A stretch of DNA of 64,000 nt from Herpetomonas samuelpessoai (Eukaryota > Euglenozoa > Kinetoplastea > Trypanosomatida > Trypanosomatidae): assembly GCA_030849835.1 (NCBI GenBank), contig JASAOC010002128.1, positions 1 through 64,000 of the forward strand, in the 5' to 3' direction. Below are positions 63,935 to 64,000 of this stretch, in pieces. The position numbers were made by a program, and so were the translations under genes. The notes beneath the pieces were generated by a model. The model was given only the letters and a program-made list of their open reading frames with translations. It did not search any database and had not been told where the DNA came from. Numbering within the stretch: the stretch's first letter is position 1; every line of letters begins with the position of its first letter.

Positions 63935-64000
63935 GGCGTCGATGTTTTCTGCGAGTCAGTTGTCACTGCTGTTGGTCGGAAGTGATGCTGACACTTCTCT

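Overview
The window reads as part of a nuclear chromosome of a trypanosomatid (Kinetoplastea), most like the Leishmaniinae (Leishmania, Leptomonas, Crithidia and relatives). The reasons are these. Nineteen intronless protein genes all lie on the minus strand with no strand switch, as in a polycistronic directional gene cluster. Coding sequence is GC-rich with very GC-rich third positions, so long shadow ORFs are everywhere. Non-coding stretches carry long homopurine/homopyrimidine tracts and (GT)n, (GA)n and (TA)n microsatellites, and pyrimidine tract + AG acceptors for spliced-leader trans-splicing can be seen upstream of several ATGs. The gene content also fits, including a tandem pair of small META-domain proteins. 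I cannot name the species. No plus-strand gene, rRNA, tRNA, CRISPR array or autonomous transposon was recognised.

Transcription runs from high to low coordinates. In that order (right to left): a 98-aa protein with a PKA-RIIa/DPY-30-like docking helix pair (63.6-63.9 kb); a 262-aa unknown with two BRC-like FxxA motifs (61.9-62.7 kb); two larger proteins whose N-termini carry the same RIIa-like module (60.4-61.2 and 58.3-59.5 kb, the second broken by a run of N inside a 168-bp repeat array); a 2.3-kb spacer with a 62-bp direct repeat; a J1-crystallin-like ADP-ribosylglycohydrolase homologue lacking the usual metal-binding aspartates; two tandem META-domain genes; an EAF6-like NuA4 subunit; the 2711-aa UTP10/HEATR1 rRNA-processing factor; O6-methylguanine-DNA methyltransferase; a five-finger C2H2/C2HC zinc-finger protein; and an EB1-type microtubule plus-end protein.

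Continuing left: an unusually long 3.5-kb non-coding stretch; a 2037-aa low-complexity protein with a DUF789-like core; a 760-aa disordered Arg/Gly-rich protein; a split class I (DOT1-like) methyltransferase; a membrane-anchored ELMO-domain protein (probable ARF/ARL GAP); a tail-anchored protein that begins with a PAM2-like PABP-binding motif; a 2592-aa leucine-rich-repeat protein with a duplicated ~200-residue module; and a TCAIM-like (DUF4460/DUF4461) protein with a J-domain-like HPD motif.

Neighbouring genes are mostly functionally unrelated, as is normal in trypanosomatid clusters. The exceptions are the META pair and the RIIa-like trio, which look like local duplications. Several track-style ORFs begin at TTG or GTG. 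I moved these starts to the first in-frame ATG, supported by likely splice acceptors for the ELMO, META copy 2 and UTP10 genes.
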